Assembly: GCA_012524135.1 (NCBI GenBank)
Contig: JAAYSE010000007.1
Location: forward strand, 1-33,920
Length of the DNA: 33,920 nucleotides
Direction: 5' to 3'
Source of the DNA: Candidatus Epulonipiscium sp.
Lineage (GTDB): Bacteria > Bacillota > Clostridia > Lachnospirales > JAAYNZ01
Shown in pieces: positions 10,615 to 18,887 of the stretch; position 1 is the stretch's first letter, and the number at the start of each line of letters is the position of its first letter. A program made the position numbers and the translations under genes. Under the pieces are notes generated by a model, which was not told the origin of the DNA, made no database searches, and saw only the letters and a program-made list of their open reading frames with translations.

Positions 10615-11535
10615 ATGAGCATAAATAGAAGAAGCTGTAAGAAGGAAAATCAAGGTTTATTTTTTCAAAGACCATTAGCTGGAAGTTGTCCTGTTTGTGA
10701 TACTGATGCTATCGATCCCGCTAGTGATGCTTGTATTTGTCCACCATTAGGAGAACCTAATAACTTAACGATTGTGGCTCCTGTTGTATTTGATGAATGT
10801 GGTATTAATCTTTGTCAAGTGATAGAATTACCAGAATCTATATTAGCACAAGAAAATGTAGATACTATCGAATTAAAAGTAATTGATATTGATTTTAATA
10901 TTTGTGATGGTAGTTCATCGGTACAAACATTAACTAGACGACCTAATTGTGTTAGAGTTTTTTTAACAGATATTACGATAAGTTTAGTAGCTAGATTATT
11001 AGATATTAATTGTCGAGTATTGGATGAGGTTTGTTTTGAAGTGGATTTCTTACCATCGGATGATCAAGATCCCGGTTTTGATCCTCAAACTAACCCTACT
11101 TCCATTAGCGTTGATTTATATACCCCTTATGGTGTATCATATTGCTCTCTTGAAAATTGTGGTGAAGCAACGATTAATTTCTTAGGATTTATTGAAGAAG
11201 ATGGACGAAATAATGATTTACGACAAGGTATTGGTGCTCAAGCATTAGCGAAGATAGTAAATTTAGATTTAGAATCTGGTTTAGCAGCTGTAGGTCTTAC
11301 GATTTATTTTAAAGTGATTTACTTTGTACAATATAAAATTCCTCATAAGGGACTTTGTGTACCTCCTAAATGCTTACCTGCTGAAGAAGCAGCAAGTGCA
11401 TGTATTGAATTCGTAGAAGGAGATTTATTAGAACAAAGTATTCAACCATTAGAATTATGCTGTCCACCTAAAACAATTTGTTCAGGTAGACGTAAACCAG
11501 TAACAGATCCTACACCAGCTAATCCTTGTGATTAA
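10615..11535 (+). CDS. Cysteine-rich protein of unknown function, possible spore coat component
   Basis: 306 residues with 20 Cys (about 6.5%), many as CxxC, CxC or CC: SCPVC, ACIC, LELCC. The first 45 residues and last 60 are Cys/Pro-rich. Two beta-rich blocks lie between: residues about 60-145 (VIELPESILAQENVDTIELK onward) and about 180-245 (a block with LTIYFKVIYFVQYKIP). They are separated by an Asp/Pro/Gly/Asn linker. There is no signal peptide or membrane helix, so secretion is not indicated; many Cys in a cytosolically made protein suits disulfide-cross-linked spore coat or exosporium. A sigma-K-like promoter lies upstream and AAAGGAGG precedes the ATG. I do not recognise the family; the spore role is inference. 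Confidence 0.8.
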   Translation: MSINRRSCKKENQGLFFQRPLAGSCPVCDTDAIDPASDACICPPLGEPNNLTIVAPVVFDECGINLCQVIELPESILAQENVDTIELKVIDIDFNICDGSSSVQTLTRRPNCVRVFLTDITISLVARLLDINCRVLDEVCFEVDFLPSDDQDPGFDPQTNPTSISVDLYTPYGVSYCSLENCGEATINFLGFIEEDGRNNDLRQGIGAQALAKIVNLDLESGLAAVGLTIYFKVIYFVQYKIPHKGLCVPPKCLPAEEAASACIEFVEGDLLEQSIQPLELCCPPKTICSGRRKPVTDPTPANPCD

Positions 11536-11543
11536 TGATTATA

Positions 11544-11583
11544 AAAGACAGTTGCTTTAGCTTTATCTAAAGCGACTGTCTTT
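11544..11583. terminator. Intrinsic terminator after the Cys-rich protein gene
   Basis: AAAGACAGT-T-GCTTTAG (11544-11560) pairs with CTAAAGC-G-ACTGTCTTT (11567-11583) around a 6-base loop; one pair is a G-T wobble. T-rich sequence lies on both sides, so it can also serve the convergent exporter genes, whose last stop codon it overlaps. Confidence 0.85.
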
Positions 11584-11998
11584 ATCTTTGCTTTTTATTA
11601 GGGAATGAAGATACCATGACCATAGCTATGGCAATGACACCTGCAATTTGCAACGTAGAGATACCATAAGTAGCAGCACCAACTAAATCATTATTTATAA
11701 TGGCAAACATAGTTCGATACATACCAGCACCAGGAACTAAAGGAATGATGCCAGAAATCAGAAATATAGTTACGGGAACTTTTCTGATTTTTGACATGCT
11801 ACGAGAAAAAATAGCAACGGTTAAGGCGCCTAAAAAACTAGCTAAAACAGGTGAATGAATACTTTGTATGCAACATAAATAAATAAACCAACCGATGGCT
11901 CCACCTAAACCGCAAAAAATCAAATTTTTCTTTGCAATATTGAAAATAATAGAAAAGAAAATAGTGGCAAAAAAGGCACTCATTGTTTTTACAATCAT
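11582..11998 (-). CDS. Threonine/serine exporter family protein, YjjB-like small subunit
   Basis: 138 residues, almost entirely hydrophobic, with about four transmembrane helices. It matches the C-terminal (ThrE_2/DUF3815) half of ThrE-type exporters: the GGAIGWFIYL region, ASFLGALTVAIFSR, and ISGIIPLVPGAGMYRTMFAI, whose PLVPG signature is typical. Its start codon overlaps the stop of the larger subunit by 4 bases (ATGA), so the two are translationally coupled and probably form one membrane complex. Members of this split family export threonine, serine or dicarboxylates such as succinate; which one applies here cannot be told from sequence. Its stop codon lies inside the terminator hairpin. 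Confidence 0.88.
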   Translation of the reverse strand: MIVKTMSAFFATIFFSIIFNIAKKNLIFCGLGGAIGWFIYLCCIQSIHSPVLASFLGALTVAIFSRSMSKIRKVPVTIFLISGIIPLVPGAGMYRTMFAIINNDLVGAATYGISTLQIAGVIAIAMVMVSSFPNKKQR

Positions 11999-12774
11999 GG
12001 CATTGAACCTCCTGTTATTAATAAAAATATTTTTAAAACAATTCCAACACCAGTAGCAATAGAAATAGCAATTAAAAAGGCTTCTGTAGCTCTTGAATTT
12101 CCAGCTACTAAATCTCCTTGAATTGTATCACGAATGGCGTTGGTGATAGCCACTCCAGGTACAAGAGGCATAATAGAACCAATAATAATAGGATCAAGAT
12201 GTTGTCCTAGAGGAAGGATAGAAGTAAGCAAAATACTAGTTAAACCAATACAAGCTCCACCTACTATGTTAATAAAAAAATTAGAGATTTTTTTATTAGA
12301 AAAATACAGTTGAACCATAGATAGTATGATTCCAATGATACCAGAAGCAATAAAATCACGCCAATGACCACCAAACATTAAAGTGAAAAAAGCAGAAGCT
12401 AGTCCAATTGACAAAGTTATGATAAAAGAAGAATAAGGAGGTTTTTGTTGAATTTGTTGTAATTCTTTTAAAGCTTCTGAAATTTCTAATGAACCACTTA
12501 CAAGACGTCTAGAAATGTCATTAACAAGAGCTACTTTTTCTAAATTGGTGGTTCGATGTTGTACTCGTTTAATGAGGGTTATTAGTTCTGTATTAGAATC
12601 TGCTATAGTAACGAAAATACCTGTGGGAGTAACAAAGGATTCAATTATTTCAAATTCATAGGTATGTAGAATACGATTTATAGTATCTTCTACACGATAG
12701 GTTTCAGCTCCATTACGGAGCATAATTTCTCCAGCTAATAAAGCAACATGAAATAAAGAACGATGTTGCATCAA
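11995..12774 (-). CDS. Threonine/serine exporter family protein, YjjP-like large subunit (DUF1212)
   Basis: 259 residues. The N-terminal soluble part (about 1-115) has the ThrE signature LLAGEIMLRNGAETYRVEDT followed by FVTPTGIFVTI. About five transmembrane helices follow, including IIIGSIMPLVPGVAITNAIR, where the second PLVPG signature lies, and RDTIQGDLVAGNSRATEAFL. It is the first gene of the minus-strand pair and overlaps the YjjB-like gene by 4 bases. Predicted role: proton-driven efflux of small amino or dicarboxylic acids. The neighbour on the far side is glyA (serine/glycine interconversion), a suggestive but unproven link to serine or threonine export. Confidence 0.9.
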   Translation of the reverse strand: MMQHRSLFHVALLAGEIMLRNGAETYRVEDTINRILHTYEFEIIESFVTPTGIFVTIADSNTELITLIKRVQHRTTNLEKVALVNDISRRLVSGSLEISEALKELQQIQQKPPYSSFIITLSIGLASAFFTLMFGGHWRDFIASGIIGIILSMVQLYFSNKKISNFFINIVGGACIGLTSILLTSILPLGQHLDPIIIGSIMPLVPGVAITNAIRDTIQGDLVAGNSRATEAFLIAISIATGVGIVLKIFLLITGGSMP

Positions 12775-12899
12775 TAATCACCTCGTTGATTTGCTATTAT
12801 AAATTACACTTTAAAATATGATAAAGTGATAAAGTATAGTTTTATGATACAATAAAAAAGTATAAAAAGAAACTTAAAGTTAAAAATAGGAGGATAATA

Positions 12900-12911
12900 A
12901 TGATCTTGTAG
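12900..12911 (+). other. Three-codon open frame behind a strong RBS, upstream of glyA
   Basis: AGGAGGATAATA is followed by ATG ATC TTG TAG. The ribosome binding site is as good as those of real genes, yet the frame closes after three codons. It lies 80 bases before glyA and upstream of the extended -10 element at 12941, so it is only transcribed if an earlier promoter exists. It may be a decayed gene start or a leader minigene. Confidence 0.3.
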
Positions 12912-12940
12912 TATAAAATGTTTTAATATTTTATAAATTA

Positions 12941-12949
12941 TGCTATAAT
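12941..12949 (+). promoter_or_regulatory. Extended -10 promoter for glyA
   Basis: TGCTATAAT gives a perfect TATAAT with the TGn extension. The -35 position (TTTTAA, 12921-12926, 17-base spacer) is weak, as is common with extended -10 promoters. The predicted leader is about 35 bases, too short for a riboswitch. Confidence 0.6.
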
Positions 12950-12992
12950 ACCTTTATTATATTATCGATATATATATATAGGAGGGAATAGG

Positions 12993-14234
12993 ATGTACTC
13001 ATTGGAAGAAATTTTATCAGTAGATCCCCAAGTTGGAAAAGCTATTCAACAAGAAATAGAAAGACAAAGAAATAAAATTGAACTTATTGCTTCTGAAAAC
13101 TTTGTATCAAAAGCAGTGATGGCAGCTATGGGATCTCCATTAACAAATAAATATGCGGAAGGATATCCAGGAAAACGATATTATGGTGGATGTGAGTATG
13201 TAGATATTGTAGAAGACTTAGCAAGAGAACGGGCTAAAAAGATTTTTGGTGCAGAACATGCGAATGTACAACCTCATTCTGGAGCTCAAGCGAATATGTC
13301 TGTATTTTTTTCTGTACTAAATCCTGGAGATAAGGTTATGGGGATGAATTTATCCCATGGTGGACATCTAACTCATGGAAGTCCTGTTAATATGTCAGGA
13401 AAACATTATGAAATTATTCCTTATGGTGTAAATGAAAAAACAGGCTTAATTGATTATGAAGAAGTAAGAAAATTAGCTTTAGAGCATCGACCTAAAATGA
13501 TTATTGCAGGAGCAAGTGCTTATTCACGAATCATTGATTTTCAAAAATTTGGAGAGATTGCAAAAGAAATAGATGCATATTTAATGGTGGATATGGCACA
13601 TATTGCAGGATTAGTAGCTGCAGGATTACATCCTAATCCAGTTCCTTATGCTGATTTTGTGACAACTACTACACATAAAACATTAAGAGGTCCTAGGGGA
13701 GGTATGATTCTTTGTAAAGAAAAATATGCAAAGAGGATTGATAAGGCTGTTTTCCCCGGCGTTCAGGGGGGACCTTTAATGCATATTATTGCGGCTAAGG
13801 CAGTTAATTTTAAAGAAGTGTTAACAGATGAATTTAAAGTATACCAACAACAAATTATAAAAAATGCAAAGGCATTGGCAGATGCATTGATAAAAAAAGG
13901 GTTTGAATTAGTGTCTAATGGTACAGATAATCACTTATTATTAGTTGATTTACGAAATATGAATGTAACAGGAAAAGAAGCAGAACATTATTTAGATGAG
14001 ATTGGTATAACTTGTAACAAAAATACCATTCCTTTTGATCCTCAAAGTCCTTTTGTAACTAGTGGAATCCGTTTAGGAACACCTGCAGTTACAACTCGAG
14101 GGATGAAAGAAGAAGAGATGAAAGAAATAGCAGAAATTATTTATTTAGCTTTATCTGATTTTGAAGCGAATCAAAAAGAAGCAGAAGAAAGAGTAAGAAA
14201 ACTTACTGCAAAATATCCGTTATATGAAGCATAA
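12993..14234 (+). CDS. glyA: Serine hydroxymethyltransferase
   Basis: PLP enzyme that interconverts serine and glycine with transfer of a one-carbon unit to tetrahydrofolate. The 413-residue length is standard. Diagnostic stretches are [40 protein letters not shown], and the PLP-binding [14 protein letters not shown] with Schiff-base Lys K229. The C-terminal region has [16 protein letters not shown] strong AGGAGGG ribosome binding site precedes the ATG, and the gene appears monocistronic: an extended -10 promoter upstream and a T-tailed hairpin immediately downstream. Cytosolic, expected to be a homotetramer as in other bacteria. No anomalies were seen. Confidence 0.98.
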   Translation: MYSLEEILSVDPQVGKAIQQEIERQRNKIELIASENFVSKAVMAAMGSPLTNKYAEGYPGKRYYGGCEYVDIVEDLARERAKKIFGAEHANVQPHSGAQANMSVFFSVLNPGDKVMGMNLSHGGHLTHGSPVNMSGKHYEIIPYGVNEKTGLIDYEEVRKLALEHRPKMIIAGASAYSRIIDFQKFGEIAKEIDAYLMVDMAHIAGLVAAGLHPNPVPYADFVTTTTHKTLRGPRGGMILCKEKYAKRIDKAVFPGVQGGPLMHIIAAKAVNFKEVLTDEFKVYQQQIIKNAKALADALIKKGFELVSNGTDNHLLLVDLRNMNVTGKEAEHYLDEIGITCNKNTIPFDPQSPFVTSGIRLGTPAVTTRGMKEEEMKEIAEIIYLALSDFEANQKEAEERVRKLTAKYPLYEA

Positions 14235-14244
14235 ATGTTATTCG

Positions 14245-14279
14245 ATAGACCCAATATAAGATTGGGTCTATTTATTTAT
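14245..14279 (+). terminator. Intrinsic terminator of glyA
   Basis: ATAGACCCAAT (14245-14255) pairs with ATTGGGTCTAT (14261-14271) around a 5-base loop, followed by TTATTTATT and then TTTTTT. Confidence 0.88.
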
Positions 14280-14299
14280 TATTTTTTGTAAAAATAGAG

Positions 14300-14340
14300 A
14301 TATATTATCTTATATTGTTTTTGAATAGAAGATAATATAT
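14300..14340 (-). terminator. Terminator of the LUD-domain gene
   Basis: ATATATTATCTT (14300-14311) and AAGATAATATAT (14329-14340) form a 12-bp stem with a 17-base loop. It lies just after the stop of the minus-strand gene; on that strand a T-rich stretch follows. The stem is AT-rich and so fairly weak. Confidence 0.5.
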
Positions 14341-14347
14341 TTTTAAA

Positions 14348-14986
14348 TTAATAACCTAAAGATTCGCCTACAAGGATAACTTTGATTCGGTTTGGAATAC
14401 GAGACATACGAGTAATTACAGTATGAGCACAAATCGAATCATCGGATAGACAATCTCCACATTTTCCTGTTTTTGTACATGGAGTATTTTTATTTAATCG
14501 AAGGGCATTAATAGGTGCTGCTTGATTTTTTACTCTCATTAGAGCTGCGTTTTCATCGGCAACCACTTTATTCATACCAGCCACTATAATCACATTCTTA
14601 GGTCCATAGATTAAGGCAGCTACTCGGTTTCCTGTACCATCCGTATTTACTAGTTTCCCATCTAATGTAATCGCATTACTACTCATTAAATAGTAATCAC
14701 ACGATAAAGCATCGTGATAGAGCTGTTCTATTTCTTGAGGAGTTTTAGCTAAACTACGATCAAGAACGTCATAGGATTTTTCCTGAAGCTTTTGTTGAAT
14801 ATGTAATGCTTTTAATGTCATAGAGCCACCCCAAGAAACGGAGCTGTTTTTAGGAATTAATTGCAATATTTGTTTGCTAGCTTCTTCTTTAGTAGAACAA
14901 TAATAAGCTTCTATATTCCTTTTTTTAAAAGCCTCTATTATTTTTTTACCTTGCAGAGCATAATATTGTTTTACCGGTGTAGACAT
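14348..14986 (-). CDS. LUD-domain protein (LutC/YkgG-related, DUF162)
   Basis: 212 residues. The LUD fold is recognised from VSWGGSMTLKALHIQ, the DYYLMSSNAITLDGKLVNTD region, and GPKNVIIVAGMNKVV. LUD proteins occur with LutA/LutB in lactate oxidation, but many anaerobes carry a stand-alone form of unknown activity, as here: no lut genes are nearby. Near the C-terminus four Cys (C170, C176, C179, C186; CX5CX2CX6C) could bind a metal or iron-sulfur cluster. GGAGG precedes the ATG and a hairpin follows the stop, so it seems monocistronic. The family call is firm; the substrate is unknown, and 'lactate utilization' should not be assumed. Confidence 0.88.
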   Translation of the reverse strand: MSTPVKQYYALQGKKIIEAFKKRNIEAYYCSTKEEASKQILQLIPKNSSVSWGGSMTLKALHIQQKLQEKSYDVLDRSLAKTPQEIEQLYHDALSCDYYLMSSNAITLDGKLVNTDGTGNRVAALIYGPKNVIIVAGMNKVVADENAALMRVKNQAAPINALRLNKNTPCTKTGKCGDCLSDDSICAHTVITRMSRIPNRIKVILVGESLGY

Positions 14987-15186
14987 AAATAGACCTCCTT
15001 ATTTTTATTTGAAGAATTTATATAATTTATCATCTATTCCTATTGTATCATAAAGTTTTTATTTAATAAAACCTTGTAAAAATGGATATCCTATTATAAA
15101 AATATTGAGAGATGAACATGGAATTATTTTTTGTTATTATAACGTTAAGAAAAATTTATGAAGGGGAAGAGAAAGGAAGAGGTTTT

Positions 15187-17841
15187 ATGCAGGACTTTTA
15201 TACTAAAACAGTGGAAGAAGTCGTAAACCAATTCAATACAAGTTCCAAACAAGGATTAACAGAAGCAGAAGCAAAACAACGCTTACAAAGATATGGTAAA
15301 AATCTATTGGTAGAAAATAAAGGACGTACGATAGGACAAATGATTTTAGAACAATTTACAGATTTTTTGGTCCTTATTTTATTTGTGGCTAGTATTGTAT
15401 CCATTGCATTAGGAGAATATGTTGATGGTATAGTAATCGTATTGATTATTGTTTTAAATGCAACTTTAGGTGTAGTTCAAGAGTATAAAGCGAGTAATGC
15501 TTTACAGGCATTAAAAGAAATGGCAGCACCTCAAGCAAAAGTGATTCGAGGTGGAGAATTACATAAAATTGCAGCCGATCAATTAGTTCCTGGAGATGTA
15601 ATTGTTTTAGAAGCGGGAGATTATGTACCAGCGGATTTACGTCTAGTGGAAAGTATGAATTTAAAAATAGAAGAAGCTGCTTTAACAGGAGAATCAGTTC
15701 CAGTAGAAAAATTTGCAGAAGAATGGATACAGGAAAAGGTAGGCATTGGAGATCGCGTTAATTCTGCGTTTATGGGTACGATTGTAACGTACGGAAGAGG
15801 AAGAGGTATTGTTACTGATACAGGGATGAAAACGGAAATGGGTTCTATTGCAAGGATGTTAGAAAAGGTGGAAGAAGACGGGACAATATTACAAAAAAAA
15901 CTAGCTTCTTTTGGGAAAAAGCTGGGAATTGCATGTTTAGGAATTTGTATTTTAGTTTTTATTTTAGGAATGATTAGACAAGAACCTTTTATGCAGATTT
16001 TTATGATATCGGTTAGTTTAGCAGTAGCTGCTATTCCAGAAGGGCTTCCAGCTGTGGTAACTGTAGTTTTAGCTTTAGGAATGCAAAGAATGGTAAAAAG
16101 AAATGCTATTATCAAACGGTTAAGTGCTGTAGAGACATTAGGAAGTACGACGATTATTTGTACAGATAAAACAGGAACGTTAACTCAAAATAAAATGACG
16201 GTTGTAGAAATATTTGATGGAATTGATTTTTGGGAAGTAACAGGACGTGGATATGTAGCAGAAGGTGATATTCTTCCAACAAATGATACTTCTACAAAGA
16301 AAGAACCTATTTCTTTAGAGTTTCTATTACAAGCGGGGGTATTATGTAATGATGCAGAATTTAAAAAAGCAGAAGAAGATATTATTGGTGATCCTACTGA
16401 AGGAGCTTTATTAGTTGCTGGAGAAAAAAGAGGATATATCAAAGAAAAATTAGAACAACAATATCCAAGGATTGAAGAGCTTCCTTTTGATTCTAAAAGA
16501 AAGTTGATGTCTACTTTCCATCAACAAGAAAAAGACATTCGGATGTATACTAAAGGAGCTCCAGACATTATTTTAAATCGTTGTGAATTTATTTTGCAAA
16601 AAGAAGAAGTTATACCTTTAACAGAAAGAATGAAAGAAAAGATACAAAAAGCAAATGATTATTTTGCTAATAAAGCATTGCGAGTTTTAGGATTGGCGTA
16701 TAAAAATATAGATACATTAGAAAGAGTGGAAGAACAGGAAAATGAACTTATTTTCTTAGGTCTAGTTGGTATGATTGATCCACCTCGAGAAGAAGCAAAG
16801 AAAGCAGTTGCCCTTTGTAAGCAAGCGGGTATTCAACCGGTGATGATTACGGGGGATCATAAGATTACGGCTACAGCGATTGGAAAAGCAATAGGAATTA
16901 TTGAAAAAGAAGAAGAGACGATGGATGGTAGTGAGATTGATCAATATAATGATAAAACTTTTCGAGAAAAGGTAAAAAAAGTTCGTGTTTTTGCACGTGT
17001 ATCTCCTCAACACAAAGTTCGTATTGTAAAAGCAATTCAATCCAATGATGAAATTGTAGCTATGACAGGGGATGGTGTAAATGATGCACCTTCACTAAAA
17101 CAAGCAGATATTGGAATTGCCATGGGAATTACAGGCACAGATGTTTCAAAAGAAGCTGCCGATATGATTTTAACGGATGATAATTTTTCCAGTATTGTAG
17201 ATGCAGTCGAAGAAGGACGAATTATTTATAGTAATATTCGTAAATTTGTAGGTTTTTTATTATCTTGTAATATTGGAGAATTATTATTAATTTTTATAGC
17301 AATGCTCCTAGGTTGGCCAGTACCTCTATTACCCATTCAATTATTATGGCTTAATTTGATTACGGATTCTTTTCCTGCTTTTGCATTAGGATTGGAACAA
17401 AAAGAGGAGGGAATTATGTCGAAACCTCCTCGGGATCCTCAAGAATCCATTGTAGATCGCAGTATGACAATTACGATTATAGCCCAAAGTATTGCTTTAA
17501 GTGTAGTAGCATTAGTAGCGTTTCAGTATGGATTGCAAATACTAGGTTCTTTAGAAGCAGGACGAACAAGTTGTTTTATTGCTTTAATTTTGGGTGAACT
17601 TTTACGAGCTTATTCAGCACGATCTGAACATCAATCTTTATTTAAGATGAAAATATTTTCTAATCAGTTTTTAAATATAGCTATTTTAAGTGCATTATTT
17701 CTTTTACTATTCGTTGTTTATGTTCCTTTTTTACAATCTATATTTCGTACTGTTTCACTTTCATTTTCTGATTTAGGAATACTTATTGTATTGTCTTTTA
17801 TTCCATTAATAGGAGGAGAAATTGCTAAACGATTTAAATAA
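15187..17841 (+). CDS. Calcium-transporting P-type ATPase (SERCA/PMR1-like, type IIA)
   Basis: ATP-driven membrane pump, 884 residues. It has an N-terminal cation-ATPase domain, the actuator TGES (ALTGESVPVEK), the phosphorylated Asp D327 in DKTGTLTQNKMT, KGAPD in the nucleotide domain and the hinge GDGVNDAPSLK. Ca2+ ligands of SERCA have counterparts: E285 in PEGLPA (E309), N695 and E698 in NIGE (N768, E771), N723 and D727 in NLITDSFPA (N796, D800). Calcium, perhaps also manganese, is therefore the likely substrate, pumped out of the cell. I chose ATG 15187, with AGGAAGAGG before it, over an in-frame ATG at 15112, because family proteins begin near this point. No riboswitch was seen upstream. 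Confidence 0.94.
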   Translation: MQDFYTKTVEEVVNQFNTSSKQGLTEAEAKQRLQRYGKNLLVENKGRTIGQMILEQFTDFLVLILFVASIVSIALGEYVDGIVIVLIIVLNATLGVVQEYKASNALQALKEMAAPQAKVIRGGELHKIAADQLVPGDVIVLEAGDYVPADLRLVESMNLKIEEAALTGESVPVEKFAEEWIQEKVGIGDRVNSAFMGTIVTYGRGRGIVTDTGMKTEMGSIARMLEKVEEDGTILQKKLASFGKKLGIACLGICILVFILGMIRQEPFMQIFMISVSLAVAAIPEGLPAVVTVVLALGMQRMVKRNAIIKRLSAVETLGSTTIICTDKTGTLTQNKMTVVEIFDGIDFWEVTGRGYVAEGDILPTNDTSTKKEPISLEFLLQAGVLCNDAEFKKAEEDIIGDPTEGALLVAGEKRGYIKEKLEQQYPRIEELPFDSKRKLMSTFHQQEKDIRMYTKGAPDIILNRCEFILQKEEVIPLTERMKEKIQKANDYFANKALRVLGLAYKNIDTLERVEEQENELIFLGLVGMIDPPREEAKKAVALCKQAGIQPVMITGDHKITATAIGKAIGIIEKEEETMDGSEIDQYNDKTFREKVKKVRVFARVSPQHKVRIVKAIQSNDEIVAMTGDGVNDAPSLKQADIGIAMGITGTDVSKEAADMILTDDNFSSIVDAVEEGRIIYSNIRKFVGFLLSCNIGELLLIFIAMLLGWPVPLLPIQLLWLNLITDSFPAFALGLEQKEEGIMSKPPRDPQESIVDRSMTITIIAQSIALSVVALVAFQYGLQILGSLEAGRTSCFIALILGELLRAYSARSEHQSLFKMKIFSNQFLNIAILSALFLLLFVVYVPFLQSIFRTVSLSFSDLGILIVLSFIPLIGGEIAKRFK

Positions 17842-17858
17842 CATAAAAGAGAAAAAGG

Positions 17859-17895
17859 ATAGGAAGTTTGTATTTCACAGGCTTCCTATTTTTTA
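17859..17895 (+). terminator. Terminator between the P-type ATPase and AraC genes
   Basis: ATAGGAAG (17859-17866) pairs with CTTCCTAT (17882-17889); the stem extends inward through two G-T wobbles and three more pairs to a 5-base loop. A run of T follows. The genes on either side converge here; the minus-strand tail (AAAAAGAG read in reverse) is also T-rich, so it may work both ways. Confidence 0.8.
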
Positions 17896-17901
17896 TATTA
17901 T

Positions 17902-18741
17902 TTATAAATCTAAGGATTTTAAATATTCGCTAGGAGCTATTCCGGTTAATCGTTTAAAATTGCGATAAAAAGTAGAATAATCTTCATAACCAATAGAATG
18001 GGCGACTTCAGATACAGGAATACCTAAGAGAAATTGTTCTTTGGCTTTTAATATACGTTTATGAGAAATATAATCACCGATGGTAACTCCCGTATTTTTC
18101 TTAAATAAATGACATAAATAATATTTATTAATAAAAAACTTATTTTCTAGTTCATCTAAAGTAATGGTTTGATATAAACGATCATTGATATAATGAAGCA
18201 CTTCTATAATTTTATCATCATAATTAGAAGAAGCAGGTACGGTTTTTTGTTTTGCAAAAATTTGATTTAAAGCAATTAATAATTGAAGAAAATAGGTTTT
18301 AAAGAGTAAGTCATTTTCAACAGAGGTAGGAGAAATTTCGCATAATTGTTGAAATAATGTTGGTATAGGAGAGTTTAAAATATCTTGATTAGGTAAAAGG
18401 TTATTTTGCCCTAATTTTCTTCTTTCAAAGCAGTATAAGATATTATATTTTTGAGTTTGGAATGCAGAAATATATTCAGGGCGAAAATGAATCACGATAC
18501 GTTTATAAGGAGCAGAGGTATTAAAGACAGGACGGTGTAGCTCGCCTGTATTAATTAATAAAAGATCATGAGGATGTAAATGATAGGTACTTCCTTCAAT
18601 AAGATAAGTGACATCACCCGATAAAAAATAATAAATTTCATATAGGTCATGGATGTGTACAGAAAAATTATCATGTGGGATAAGGTCATGATAGTTCATA
18701 TTTAATAAAGAGCCATACTCATAGTAAAAAGAGGAATTCAT
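17902..18741 (-). CDS. AraC-family transcriptional regulator
   Basis: 279 residues. The N-terminal half is a cupin-type sensor domain (VHIHDLYEIYYFLSGDVTYL, then HPHDLLLINTGELHRP). The C-terminal 100 residues carry the two helix-turn-helix motifs: ITLDELENKFFINKYYLCHL and the signature VSEVAHSIGYEDYSTFYRNF with KRLTGIAPSEY. Such regulators sense a sugar and usually activate neighbouring genes. It is divergent from the sugar-enzyme cluster that begins at 18888, and GCAAT direct repeats lie in the intergenic region, so that cluster is its likely target. AAGGAG precedes the ATG. The effector is unknown. Confidence 0.94.
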   Translation of the reverse strand: MNSSFYYEYGSLLNMNYHDLIPHDNFSVHIHDLYEIYYFLSGDVTYLIEGSTYHLHPHDLLLINTGELHRPVFNTSAPYKRIVIHFRPEYISAFQTQKYNILYCFERRKLGQNNLLPNQDILNSPIPTLFQQLCEISPTSVENDLLFKTYFLQLLIALNQIFAKQKTVPASSNYDDKIIEVLHYINDRLYQTITLDELENKFFINKYYLCHLFKKNTGVTIGDYISHKRILKAKEQFLLGIPVSEVAHSIGYEDYSTFYRNFKRLTGIAPSEYLKSLDL

Positions 18742-18781
18742 GTATATTCTCCTTGTAGTGTATTTTTTTTAGATTACGATA

Positions 18782-18810
18782 GCAATATATGCAATGTATG
18801 AAGCAATATA
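18782..18810. promoter_or_regulatory. Direct repeats spaced 21 bp, candidate AraC-type binding site
   Basis: GCAATATA occurs at 18782-18789 and 18803-18810, exactly 21 bases (two helical turns) apart, with the variant GCAATGTA at 18791-18798 between them. AraC-family proteins typically bind direct repeats about 21 bp apart. The last copy ends next to the expected -35 position of the cluster promoter, the usual placement for an activator. Confidence 0.55.
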
Positions 18811-18814
18811 AACA

Positions 18815-18843
18815 AAGTTATTTTCTTATTTTTAATTTATAAT
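18815..18843 (+). promoter_or_regulatory. Candidate activator-dependent promoter of the sugar-enzyme cluster
   Basis: TATAAT at 18838-18843 has only AAGTTA in the -35 position (18815-18820, 17-base spacer). A good -10 with a poor -35 just downstream of the GCAAT repeats is what an AraC-activated promoter looks like. The AT-rich context lowers certainty. Confidence 0.4.
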
Positions 18844-18887
18844 AAAATTATAACATAAAATTAATATAGTTGAAAAGGAGGAGTTGT

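Noticed and set aside
15621-16115. 164-codon open frame on the minus strand inside the P-type ATPase gene
   Set aside because: It lies fully antisense to strongly conserved ATPase motifs, with no RBS and no recognisable protein; it is a by-product of the codon usage of the real gene.
18757-18785. Minus-strand TTGCTA-N17-TACACT as the AraC gene's own promoter
   Set aside because: The predicted start would fall inside the AAGGAG ribosome binding site, leaving the message without a leader or full RBS.
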